From positions 17,369-81,368 of the forward strand of contig JBOFRL010000018.1 in the NCBI GenBank assembly GCA_051650965.1: DNA of 64,000 nucleotides. The letters run 5' to 3'. The DNA is from Enterovibrio sp051650965. GTDB taxonomy: Bacteria; Pseudomonadota; Gammaproteobacteria; Enterobacterales; Vibrionaceae. The translations under genes and the position numbers were made by a program. Below the pieces are notes generated by a model. It made no database searches, had not been told where the DNA came from, and worked only from the letters and a program-made list of their open reading frames with translations. This document shows, in pieces, positions 1 to 7,503 of this stretch (position 1 is the stretch's first letter; each line of letters opens with the position of its first letter).

Positions 1-9
1 GCAAGGCTT

Positions 10-40
10 AAGTGATACCTATTATCAATAGATATCACTT
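10..40. terminator. Small inverted repeat downstream of miaE, possible terminator
   Basis: An 8-bp inverted repeat (AAGTGATA at 10-17, TATCACTT at 33-40) with a 15-base loop lies just past the stop codon of the minus-strand miaE gene. The stem is AT-rich and no clear T-run follows on the minus strand, so terminator function is only a guess. Nothing else is visible in the first 62 bases. Confidence 0.25.
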
Positions 41-62
41 TTGGGAAAAACTATGTCTATTT

Positions 63-848
63 TTAGCAGATACAAGGCACTCCGCTGTGGAATCTAAATT
101 CAGGATCAGGCGCTTGAATAAGGCTTGCTTCTTTTTTCCCAATGAAATCAATTCGTTCTTTAAGCTCTTTTTCACTACAAACTAAAGAGGCCAGTTGCAA
201 ATAATCTTGGTAGTGACGCGCCTCAGAGTTAAGCAGTGAAATATAAAAATTTTGCAGTTTTTCGTCCAAAAACGGCGCGAGCTTTGCGAAACGCTCGCAA
301 GAGCGCGCTTCGATATAAGCGCCAATAATGAGTTTGTCGACGAGCGTTGCCGGTTCGTGCGTGCGCACCACTGACATTAAATTTTTCGCGTAGCGGCCGG
401 CGCTTAAATGCTTATAAGCGATAGCTCTTTCGTTCATGATGGCGATTACTTGCTCAAAATGGTGAAATTCTTCTTTTATCAAACGGATCATTTTTTTGAT
501 CAAAGGGTTAGCAACAGCAAGATCTTTTTCCGTCGTAACCGTAGGCGTGGGCAATTCATTTTTTTTCAACGAATTAAGGTTGTCGAATTGCTTGCGATAA
601 ACAAAGTCTTCATAAGGTTTTGCCCAGTCGAGCAACGCTTTAGCACTTTTTTCGTCAGCTGCGTATTTGCGCACTAACCACATCGCGGTTTGACTGGCTT
701 TCAGCTCACAGTTTGCATGATCGCGCAGTAAAATAGCTAAGTTTTCAGGACGTTTCGCCTGCTCTATCCAGCTATCTGGAGTTTGGCAATGTAAAAATTC
801 ATGCACCGGTTCTAAAACCTTAAACTGCTCGATTTGTGACTTTTGCAT
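63..848 (-). CDS. miaE: tRNA-(2-methylthio-N6-hydroxy)adenosine hydroxylase MiaE
   Basis: MiaE is a non-haem diiron monooxygenase that hydroxylates the isopentenyl side chain of ms2i6A37 in tRNAs reading UNN codons, using O2. The 261-residue protein has a ferritin-like pattern of likely iron ligands: Glu48 (in NCELKAS), Glu127-x-x-His130 (EEFHHFEQV), Glu180 (EARSCERF) and Glu209-x-x-His212 (SEARHYQDY). Length and these motifs match the Salmonella enzyme. The gene stands alone: nothing precedes it within the window on its strand, and the chitinase gene diverges from it. The start at 848 gives a family-like N-terminus, although no strong ribosome binding site is visible. Assignment is secure at family level. 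Confidence 0.93.
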   Translation of the reverse strand: MQKSQIEQFKVLEPVHEFLHCQTPDSWIEQAKRPENLAILLRDHANCELKASQTAMWLVRKYAADEKSAKALLDWAKPYEDFVYRKQFDNLNSLKKNELPTPTVTTEKDLAVANPLIKKMIRLIKEEFHHFEQVIAIMNERAIAYKHLSAGRYAKNLMSVVRTHEPATLVDKLIIGAYIEARSCERFAKLAPFLDEKLQNFYISLLNSEARHYQDYLQLASLVCSEKELKERIDFIGKKEASLIQAPDPEFRFHSGVPCIC

Positions 849-1172
849 ATGAATATTCTGAAGTTATTAACAAAAAGAAGCGCAATTATACAAATAATCA
901 TGCGGATCTCAGCTGCGTTTTTGCCACGCACCACTGCGTTTAAGAATGAAAATAAATAAAAAGAAAATATTAATCATCTCATTCATAACACACTGAAGAA
1001 TACTTCTTTTTTCTACGCTAGGAGAGTCTTACAGGAACTTCCCCTGTAAATTTTGTAAGTGGTTGTCTCAGTGATGACGCGTGTTTTATAAATGATTGCC
1101 CTAGCATTAGAGGCAGTTAGTTGTTGTGAGCAACATAAATAATATTTCCCATCAGCAAAAGAGAGTGCATTA
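849..1172. other. Divergent intergenic region between miaE and chitinase
   Basis: This 324-base AT-rich stretch must hold the promoters of miaE (leftward) and the chitinase gene (rightward). No gene is visible. The one clear structure is a 7-bp inverted repeat with a 7-base loop (TTACAGG at 1029-1035, CCTGTAA at 1043-1049) followed by a short T-rich run. It could be a leader hairpin or a regulator site for the chitinase gene. No confident promoter boxes were identified. Confidence 0.4.
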
Positions 1173-3821
1173 ATGACAAACAGAACATACATAAAGCGAT
1201 CTGTTATCGCTGTGCTGATCAATGGTCTGCTTTTTAGCAATCTTGCTCTAGCTGCTCCTCCAGGAAAACCAAGCCTTGGTTCAAATCTCACTTTCTCTCC
1301 AGTAATGGTCGATAGAGATGCTGTTGCTTACGAAAAATTATTCAAAGGAACAGGTGACGGTAATATTGAAGTCAAGTGGGATATCTGGAGTGGCGATGTA
1401 GGCCAAACAGCACGAATTTTATTTGATAATGAAGTCGTTTGGACAGGTAATGCTGCCAACAAGAGCGCTGCCTTTAAGTTTGATAAAGGCGGCAAATATA
1501 CCATGATCGTTGAAATTGAAAATAACGATGGTGTTACGCGTTCAGATCCTGTCAGCGTAAGCATTGGCAGCACCGATGGCGCGCACTTAGCACCGCTAAA
1601 ACATCAATGGACAGAAAACAACAAACCTTACACAAACACTTCAGGTAAAATTGTTGGTACTTACTTTGTTGAATGGGGGATCTACGGAAGAGCCTACCCA
1701 CTCACAAAAGCGCCACTTTCTAACCTAAACCGCCTGATCTATGGTTTTATTCCTATTTGTGGTGGTGACGGTATCAATGACTCATTAAAAACAATTTCAG
1801 GCTCATTTGAGTCGCTAATGAAAGCTTGTGAAGGCCGTGCAGACTTTAAAGTCGCTATCCACGACCCATGGGCTGCGGTAAACGTTGATCTTTCTGACTA
1901 TCCACTTCCATATGACGCGCCAGTGCGCGGAAACTATGCTATGTTGATGGCAGCAAAACAAGCGCATCCAGATCTAGTTGTCCTGCCATCAATCGGCGGC
2001 TGGACCTTGTCTGACCCATTCTTCTTTATGGACGATGCGGCTAAGCGTAAAACTTTCATCGACTCAGTACGTGAGTTCTTGATCACGTGGAAATTCTGGG
2101 ACGGTGTGGACGTCGACTTTGAATTCCCAGGCGGCGGCGGTGCTAACCCTAACCTAGGTAACAAAAATACCGATGGCGAACTCTATATCACCATTTTGCG
2201 TGAGCTTAGAGAGATGCTTGACGATTTAGGAAGAGAAAACGGACGTTACTATCAGCTGACCAGCGCCATCAGCGTGGGCTCTGATAAGATCAAAGTTATT
2301 GACTATGGCCGTGCACAGCAATACCTAGATAATATCTATTTGATGTCTTATGACTTCTATGGTGCGTGGAGCAATACTGAACTTAATCACCAAACCGCAT
2401 TGCATGCGTCAAGTGTAAACACTGAAGAGAACGAATATTACACCTCTAGAGGTGTGGATCTTCTGCTCGCGCAAGGTGTTCCTGCAAGCAAGCTCGTAGT
2501 GGGTGCGGCAGCTTACGGCCGTGGCTGGACTGGCGTTACTGGTATTAAAGACGGCAACCCATTTACAGGAACGGCTTCAGGCCCAATCAAAGGCACTTGG
2601 GAGCCAGGCGTACTTGATTACCGTGACATCGTTAAAAACCACACCGGTGGCGATTGGCAAGATGGATACGATGAGCAAGCAGAAGCTCCTTACAAGTTCA
2701 AGCCTTCAACTGGTGAGCTCATCACTTATGATGACGCGCGCTCAGTAAAAGCTAAAGCTCAGTATGTAATGGAAAAAGGCCTAGCGGGTATTTTCCACTG
2801 GGAAATGGATGGTGACAATGGCGATCTCATCAATGCGATGCATGAAGGTCTAGGTGCTGGCAGTGGTGGTGGCTCTGAGCAACCAACAAACCGTCCACCA
2901 ACAGCCAATGCAGGGCTTGATAAGAGCATTATTGGCGCAGTTGAAGTTGCACTTGATGGTTCAAAATCAAGCGATCCAGAAGGCAGCGAACTCAAGTATG
3001 AGTGGACACAAACAGCCGGAACATCAGTTCAGATCAGCAACGGAAAAACAGCTACAGCTTCTGCGATGATCCCTGAAGTGACTGCTGAAACACAATACAC
3101 ATTCAGCTTGAAAGTAACTGATAAAGAAGGGCTTTCAGCAACAGATACTGTTGTTGTGACCAACAAAGTGCCTTCAGGTAACGACGCTCCTACAGCAGTG
3201 TTGCCATCAACAACAAACGTTAATGAAAATGCACAATTTACTGTCACAGTAAATGCACAAGACGCAAATGGTGATCCATTGCAATATCGTTGGGAAATCG
3301 ATCCAGCATTCAAAATGACAGGTGGAAGCAATGGCAATGCCGTTACTTTACAAGCACCTGCTGTTGATGCGGATACAGAGTACCCTGTTTCTGTCATCGT
3401 AAGTGATGGCCAAGCAGACGTTACTGCAACTGCGAAAATCAAAGTTAAAAATGTTGAACAAGCTGGCGGTGGCGAAACTGGCGGCGGCAGTGACAACGGT
3501 GGCTGTTCAAGCTCTGATGCCAATGCTGCAAACTACCCAGCATGGGATGCAGGCACTGTTTACACCAATGAAACTGTTAGCCATAACGGATTAGTGTATC
3601 AAGCTAAATGGTGGGTACAAGGTTCAGAGCCAACTCCATCTAACGAAGCTTGGGCATTGATGAGTACTGTTGAGTTACCTTGGGATCCAGCTGTTGCATA
3701 TGACGGCAACAAACAAGTTAACCATAACGGTTCACGTTGGCAAGCACAGTGGTGGACACAAGGTGGTGAGCCAGGTGTTGACTCTGTATGGGTTAACGTA
3801 GGTCCTGCTACTTGTAACTGA
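1173..3821 (+). CDS. chiA: Secreted GH18 chitinase, ChiA type, with PKD and two chitin-binding domains
   Basis: An 882-residue secreted endo/exo-chitinase that cleaves beta-1,4-GlcNAc chains. In order: signal peptide (residues 1-27, cut near ALA-AP); an Ig-like ChiA N-terminal domain (about 28-135); a GH18 catalytic barrel (about 160-560) with the DGVDVDFE motif, where Glu317 is the acid and Asp315/Asp313 are the assisting carboxylates; a Gly/Ser linker; two PKD/Ig-like modules (about 570-670 and 670-760); and two C-terminal CBM5/12 chitin-binding modules (about 787-832 and 835-882) containing the aromatic WW pairs AKWW and AQWW. This architecture resembles Aeromonas/Shewanella ChiA more than the shorter Serratia ChiA. 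The gene is monocistronic and ends in a strong terminator. Export is probably Sec plus type II secretion; no secretion genes lie nearby. Confidence 0.93.
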   Translation: MTNRTYIKRSVIAVLINGLLFSNLALAAPPGKPSLGSNLTFSPVMVDRDAVAYEKLFKGTGDGNIEVKWDIWSGDVGQTARILFDNEVVWTGNAANKSAAFKFDKGGKYTMIVEIENNDGVTRSDPVSVSIGSTDGAHLAPLKHQWTENNKPYTNTSGKIVGTYFVEWGIYGRAYPLTKAPLSNLNRLIYGFIPICGGDGINDSLKTISGSFESLMKACEGRADFKVAIHDPWAAVNVDLSDYPLPYDAPVRGNYAMLMAAKQAHPDLVVLPSIGGWTLSDPFFFMDDAAKRKTFIDSVREFLITWKFWDGVDVDFEFPGGGGANPNLGNKNTDGELYITILRELREMLDDLGRENGRYYQLTSAISVGSDKIKVIDYGRAQQYLDNIYLMSYDFYGAWSNTELNHQTALHASSVNTEENEYYTSRGVDLLLAQGVPASKLVVGAAAYGRGWTGVTGIKDGNPFTGTASGPIKGTWEPGVLDYRDIVKNHTGGDWQDGYDEQAEAPYKFKPSTGELITYDDARSVKAKAQYVMEKGLAGIFHWEMDGDNGDLINAMHEGLGAGSGGGSEQPTNRPPTANAGLDKSIIGAVEVALDGSKSSDPEGSELKYEWTQTAGTSVQISNGKTATASAMIPEVTAETQYTFSLKVTDKEGLSATDTVVVTNKVPSGNDAPTAVLPSTTNVNENAQFTVTVNAQDANGDPLQYRWEIDPAFKMTGGSNGNAVTLQAPAVDADTEYPVSVIVSDGQADVTATAKIKVKNVEQAGGGETGGGSDNGGCSSSDANAANYPAWDAGTVYTNETVSHNGLVYQAKWWVQGSEPTPSNEAWALMSTVELPWDPAVAYDGNKQVNHNGSRWQAQWWTQGGEPGVDSVWVNVGPATCN

Positions 3822-3850
3822 TTTAAAGTTACACCACTAAATGAAAGACT

Positions 3851-3878
3851 AAGGTAAGGCTTGCGCCTTACCTTTTTT
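3851..3878 (+). terminator. Rho-independent terminator of the chitinase gene
   Basis: A perfect 10-bp stem (AAGGTAAGGC at 3851-3860, GCCTTACCTT at 3865-3874) with the loop TTGC is followed directly by a T-run. It lies 29 bases past the chitinase stop codon. Confidence 0.9.
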
Positions 3879-4132
3879 CATGCGCTAAGTTCGGGTAAAC
3901 CGCATTAACACACTCTGCCTATTTTCTCTTTGAAATGCCATTTAGGCCTGCTTGCGAGTGCCTTCAGCTCTCAAATTTTTGCTCAACTCGAAACGCAAAA
4001 TCGGTGTGCAAACAGCAAAAAATTTTCCGCGGAATAAGTGCTTGAAAATTTTCTGCTGTAATTTATTGCGAAATCAAGATGCCTTTTGCTTGCGTACGCG
4101 ATAGAATTTCCTGTCAATCCAATATCAAACAT

Positions 4133-4153
4133 GTGCTACTGCGTATGTAGCAC
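4133..4153 (+). promoter_or_regulatory. thrS translational operator: tRNA-Thr anticodon-arm mimic
   Basis: A perfect 7-bp stem (GTGCTAC / GTAGCAC) closes a 7-base loop, TGCGTAT, the size of a tRNA anticodon arm. The central three loop bases are CGT, the anticodon of tRNA-Thr(CGU). They lie at -34 to -32 relative to the thrS ATG, within a base of where I recall the E. coli thrS operator placing its CGU. In E. coli ThrRS binds this hairpin and blocks ribosome loading. The Shine-Dalgarno (TAGGA, about 4163-4167) follows directly, so the same autoregulation is expected here. The function is inferred; the hairpin and triplet are seen. Confidence 0.8.
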
Positions 4154-4175
4154 CACTGTCAACTAGGAAATAGCT

Positions 4176-6104
4176 ATGCCTATCATCACTCTTCCTGACG
4201 CAAGTCAGCGCGTTTTTGAACACCCCGTTTCTACTTTTGACGTCGCTCAAGCCATTGGGCCTGGCCTTGCAAACGCTTGTATTGCCGGCCGCGTGAATGG
4301 TGTGCGCGTTGACGCCTGTGATCTTATTACCCATGATGCCACGCTTGAGATCATCACGGCAAAAGAGGCCGACGGCCTTGAGATCATCCGTCACTCCTGC
4401 GCGCACTTGCTTGGCCATGCGATAAAGCAGCTCTATCCAAATGTGAAAATGGCGATAGGCCCAACCATCGATAACGGCTTTTATTACGATGTTGATTTAG
4501 AGCAGCCGCTTAGCCAAGACGATCTGCAGGCGATTGAGCAACGCATGCATGAGCTTGCTAAAACTAAATATCGCGTGATCAAGAAAAAAGTGAGCTGGCA
4601 AGAAGCGCGTGATACGTTTATGGCGCGTGATGAAAGCTACAAAATGGCTATTTTGGATGAAAATGTGGCGCGCGATGATTCGCCGGCACTTTATCATCAT
4701 GAAGAATACATCGATATGTGCCGCGGCCCGCATGTGCCTAACATGGGCTTTTGCCAGCATTTTGCGCTGCTGAGCGTCGCGGGTGCCTACTGGCGCGGTG
4801 ACAGCAAAAACAAAATGTTACAGCGCATTTACGGCACCGCGTTTGCGGATAAAAAAGAGCTAAAAGCGTATCTTAAGCACCTTGAAGAAGCGGTAAAACG
4901 CGACCACCGCCGTCTTGGCAAGCAGCTTGATCTCTACCACATGCAGCAAGAAGCGCCGGGGATGGTTTTTTGGCATCACAACGGCTGGGTGATTTTCCGC
5001 GAGCTTGAGCAATTTATCCGTGGCAAGCTGCGCGAATATAATTATCAAGAAGTTAAAGGGCCTTTGATCATGGACCGCATCCTGTGGGAGCGCTCTGGAC
5101 ACTGGGACAAATACGCGGAGTACATGTTTACAACCCAGTCAGAAAACCGTGAATACGCGTTAAAGCCGATGAACTGCCCAGGCCATGTGCAAATTTTCAA
5201 TCAGGGCCTTAAGTCTTACCGCGATCTTCCTTTGCGCATGGCCGAGTTTGGCAGCTGCCACCGCAATGAGCCTTCTGGCGCGCTGCATGGCCTGATGCGC
5301 GTGCGCGGCTTTACTCAAGATGACGCCCACATTTTTTGTACGCCGGAGCAGGTGCAACAAGAGGTTACCTCGTGCATCAGCATGGTATACGACATTTATA
5401 AAATCTTTGGCTTTGACGAGATTGTTGTTAAGCTTTCAACTCGCCCAGAAAAGCGCGTTGGCTCAGAGGAGATGTGGGATCGCGCCGAAAAAGCACTCAT
5501 CGAAGCATTGCAGTCAATGGGGATAGCTTTTGAGATCTTAAGCGGAGAGGGTGCGTTTTATGGGCCTAAAATTGAATTTACCTTATATGATTGTTTAGAT
5601 CGTGCTTGGCAATGTGGTACAGTGCAGCTTGATTTTGCGCTTCCGGAGCGTTTATCAGCCACTTATGTCGGTGAAGACAACGAACGCCACATTCCGGTTA
5701 TGATCCACCGCGCGATTTTAGGTTCAATTGAACGCTTCATCGGTATTTTGATTGAAGAGTACGCCGGATCATTCCCAACTTGGCTCGCACCAGAACAAGC
5801 CGTTGTTATTAATATCACCGACAATCAAGCCGGTTATGCTGAACAAATTGCGAAAAAATTGCAAAAGGCAGGATTTAGAGCCTCAGCAGACTTGAGAAAC
5901 GAAAAGATTGGCTTTAAAATCCGCGAACACACTTTAAAGCGCGTGCCTTACATGCTGGTGTGCGGCGACCAAGAAATGGAAGCTGGCGAAATTGCTGTGC
6001 GTACGCGCAAAGGTAAAGACTTGGGCAGATATAAGCTAGATGCGTTCATCGCTCTATTAGAGAACGAAGTCTCTGCTCGGTCACTCAATATTTTGGAGGA
6101 ATAA
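4176..6104 (+). CDS. thrS: Threonyl-tRNA synthetase
   Basis: Class II aminoacyl-tRNA synthetase that charges tRNA-Thr and edits Ser-tRNA-Thr. At 642 residues it equals the E. coli enzyme, and the zinc ligands fall at the same numbers: Cys334 (MNCPGH), His385 (DDAHIF) and His511 (MIHRAIL). The N-terminal TGS and editing domains occupy about residues 1-225, the catalytic core about 240-535, and the anticodon-binding domain about 540-642. It heads the operon thrS-infC-rpmI-rplT, with infC beginning 5 bases after its stop. The leader hairpin described separately predicts feedback repression of translation by ThrRS itself. Confidence 0.98.
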   Translation: MPIITLPDASQRVFEHPVSTFDVAQAIGPGLANACIAGRVNGVRVDACDLITHDATLEIITAKEADGLEIIRHSCAHLLGHAIKQLYPNVKMAIGPTIDNGFYYDVDLEQPLSQDDLQAIEQRMHELAKTKYRVIKKKVSWQEARDTFMARDESYKMAILDENVARDDSPALYHHEEYIDMCRGPHVPNMGFCQHFALLSVAGAYWRGDSKNKMLQRIYGTAFADKKELKAYLKHLEEAVKRDHRRLGKQLDLYHMQQEAPGMVFWHHNGWVIFRELEQFIRGKLREYNYQEVKGPLIMDRILWERSGHWDKYAEYMFTTQSENREYALKPMNCPGHVQIFNQGLKSYRDLPLRMAEFGSCHRNEPSGALHGLMRVRGFTQDDAHIFCTPEQVQQEVTSCISMVYDIYKIFGFDEIVVKLSTRPEKRVGSEEMWDRAEKALIEALQSMGIAFEILSGEGAFYGPKIEFTLYDCLDRAWQCGTVQLDFALPERLSATYVGEDNERHIPVMIHRAILGSIERFIGILIEEYAGSFPTWLAPEQAVVINITDNQAGYAEQIAKKLQKAGFRASADLRNEKIGFKIREHTLKRVPYMLVCGDQEMEAGEIAVRTRKGKDLGRYKLDAFIALLENEVSARSLNILEE

Positions 6105-6108
6105 GGTT

Positions 6109-6654
6109 ATTAAAGGCGCAAGAAAAGCCCCGATAAAACAGAATGCTCACCGTCTCAACGATGAAATTCGCGGTGTACGCGAGGTACGGTTAAGTGGCGT
6201 TGATGGTGAGCAACTGGGTATTGTCTCTTTAGCTGAAGCACTTAAAGCTGCGGAAGAGGCTGGTGTTGATCTGGTTGAAATCAGTCCTAATGCTGAACCG
6301 CCCGTTTGCCGGATCATGGATTACGGCAAATTCCTCTACGAGAAAAGTAAATCTCAAAAAGAGCAAAAGAAAAAGCAAAAGGTCATTCAGGTTAAGGAAA
6401 TTAAGTTCCGACCTGGTACAGATATAGGCGACTATCAGGTAAAACTACGCAACCTGATTCGCTTTATAGAAGAGGGTAACAAAGTCAAGGTCACCGTACG
6501 GTTTCGTGGTCGCGAAATGGCGCACCAAGATATCGGCGTTGATGTCCTGCACCGCTTGAAAGAAGATACCGAAGAACTTGCAGTGGTAGAAAGCTTTCCA
6601 GCGCGAATTGAAGGGCGTCAAATGATCATGATGCTGGCCCCAAAGAAGAAGTGA
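6109..6654 (+). CDS. infC: Translation initiation factor IF-3, AUU start
   Basis: IF-3 binds the 30S subunit, prevents 50S joining and proofreads the start codon. The reading frame is homologous to E. coli IF-3 well upstream of its first ATG: codons from 6109 give a Lys-Gly-Ala-Arg-Lys start followed by RLNDEIRGVREVRLSG, matching the known N-terminus. The only suitable initiator is ATT at 6109-6111, preceded by GGAGG at about 6095-6099. This is the conserved AUU start through which IF-3 represses its own synthesis. With it the protein has 181 residues (E. coli 180): N-domain about 1-75, basic linker with KSQKEQKKKQK, C-domain to the end. Starting at the first ATG (6316) would delete the N-domain. 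Confidence 0.96.
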   Translation: MKGARKAPIKQNAHRLNDEIRGVREVRLSGVDGEQLGIVSLAEALKAAEEAGVDLVEISPNAEPPVCRIMDYGKFLYEKSKSQKEQKKKQKVIQVKEIKFRPGTDIGDYQVKLRNLIRFIEEGNKVKVTVRFRGREMAHQDIGVDVLHRLKEDTEELAVVESFPARIEGRQMIMMLAPKKK

Positions 6655-6669
6655 TTGCGGCCTTCAAGC

Positions 6670-6700
6670 AGCTACTGTGGCGCTTTGCGGCATAGTAGCT
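6670..6700 (+). promoter_or_regulatory. Hairpin in rpmI leader, candidate L20 operator
   Basis: A 10-bp stem with one G-T pair (AGCTACTGTG at 6670-6679, CATAGTAGCT at 6691-6700) lies between infC and rpmI. In E. coli, L20 binds structures in this leader that mimic its 23S rRNA site and represses rpmI-rplT translation. Position and presence of structure fit; I have not shown mimicry of rRNA, so the function is inferred. Confidence 0.4.
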
Positions 6701-6744
6701 CGCCAAATCACATTTATTAATGCAACAATGCGGAGTTGTTCATC

Positions 6745-6939
6745 ATGCCTAAGATGAAAGCGAACAAAGGCGCAGCTAAGCGCTTTAAAAAAACAGCCGG
6801 TGGCTTTAAGTTTAAGCACGCAACCAAGCGTCACATCCTTACTAAGCGTACGACTAAGAACAAGCGTCAACTACGTCCAAATGCAATTTTGCCGAAGTGC
6901 GAAATCGCAGCTGTAGCACGTATGCTTCCATACGCATAA
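6745..6939 (+). CDS. rpmI: 50S ribosomal protein L35
   Basis: A 64-residue, highly basic protein of the large ribosomal subunit. The N-terminus MPKMKANKGAAKRFKKT and the C-terminal LPYA match bacterial L35. The start at 6745 is chosen over the in-frame ATG at 6736 because GGAG (6732-6735) is then 9 bases upstream and the product begins MPK as in other L35 proteins. It lies between infC and rplT, as usual, and is probably translationally coupled to rplT and repressed by L20. Confidence 0.97.
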   Translation: MPKMKANKGAAKRFKKTAGGFKFKHATKRHILTKRTTKNKRQLRPNAILPKCEIAAVARMLPYA

Positions 6940-6983
6940 TTTTTCTTAGTTTTTAACGTAACGATTTTAGTAGGAGTGCCATT

Positions 6984-7337
6984 ATGGCTCGTGTAAAACG
7001 TGGTGTTCAGGCTCGTGCCCGTCACAAGAAAGTTCTAAAGCAAGCAAAAGGTTACTACGGTGCACGTTCACGTGTTTATCGCGTAGCGTTCCAAGCAGTT
7101 GTTAAAGCCGGTCAATACGCATACCGTGACCGCCGTCAGAAGAAGCGTCAATTCCGCCAATTGTGGATTGCACGTATCAATGCGGCAGCGCGTCAAAATG
7201 GTATGTCTTACAGCCGTTTTATCAATGGTTTGAAAAAGGCATCTATCGAGATCGATCGTAAAATTCTGGCTGACATCGCAGTTTTTGACAAAGCAGCATT
7301 TGCTGTTTTAGTTGAAAAATCAAAAAGCAGCTTGTAA
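6984..7337 (+). CDS. rplT: 50S ribosomal protein L20
   Basis: A 117-residue basic protein needed for early 50S assembly, binding 23S rRNA domains I and II. The N-terminus (MARVKRGVQARARHKK) and overall length match E. coli L20 (118). It is the last gene of the thrS operon here; a strong terminator follows within 60 bases. Unlike E. coli and many relatives, pheST does not follow. L20 is also the presumed autoregulator of rpmI-rplT. Confidence 0.98.
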   Translation: MARVKRGVQARARHKKVLKQAKGYYGARSRVYRVAFQAVVKAGQYAYRDRRQKKRQFRQLWIARINAAARQNGMSYSRFINGLKKASIEIDRKILADIAVFDKAAFAVLVEKSKSSL

Positions 7338-7371
7338 TTTTGCATCAATTTTGTTGCTAAACGAATAAAAG

Positions 7372-7397
7372 AAAAGGAGCATCTGCTCCTTTTTTTT
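7372..7397 (+). terminator. Rho-independent terminator of the thrS-rplT operon
   Basis: Inverted repeat AAAAGGAGC / GCTCCTTTT with the loop ATCT, followed by a run of eight or more T. It separates the translation operon from the large repeat protein gene. Confidence 0.9.
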
Positions 7398-7503
7398 AAC
7401 CCTTCTATCACAGTGATTTATCGTCATTTTTTTTTATTTCACAGCAAGCCTGCGCATTTTCTGAGTAAACTAACAGATATTTCTCTTTGTTTAGGTTTTT
7501 CTG

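Larger units (their letters stand above)
3822..4175. other. Intergenic region: chitinase terminator plus thrS promoter and leader
   Basis: This 354-base stretch carries the chitinase terminator at its left end and the thrS translational operator at its right end. Between them is AT-rich sequence with a small palindrome (TTCCGCGGAA near 4024) but no gene. The thrS promoter must lie here; I cannot place its boxes with confidence. Confidence 0.5.

Noticed and set aside
3029..3523. A 164-codon minus-strand frame within the first chitinase
   Set aside because: Lies opposite the PKD modules and encodes a compositionally odd Ser/Val/Thr-rich product; no support.
6316..6654. Starting infC at the first ATG
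   Set aside because: Would remove the N-domain although homology continues upstream to the AUU codon at 6109 with a proper ribosome binding site.
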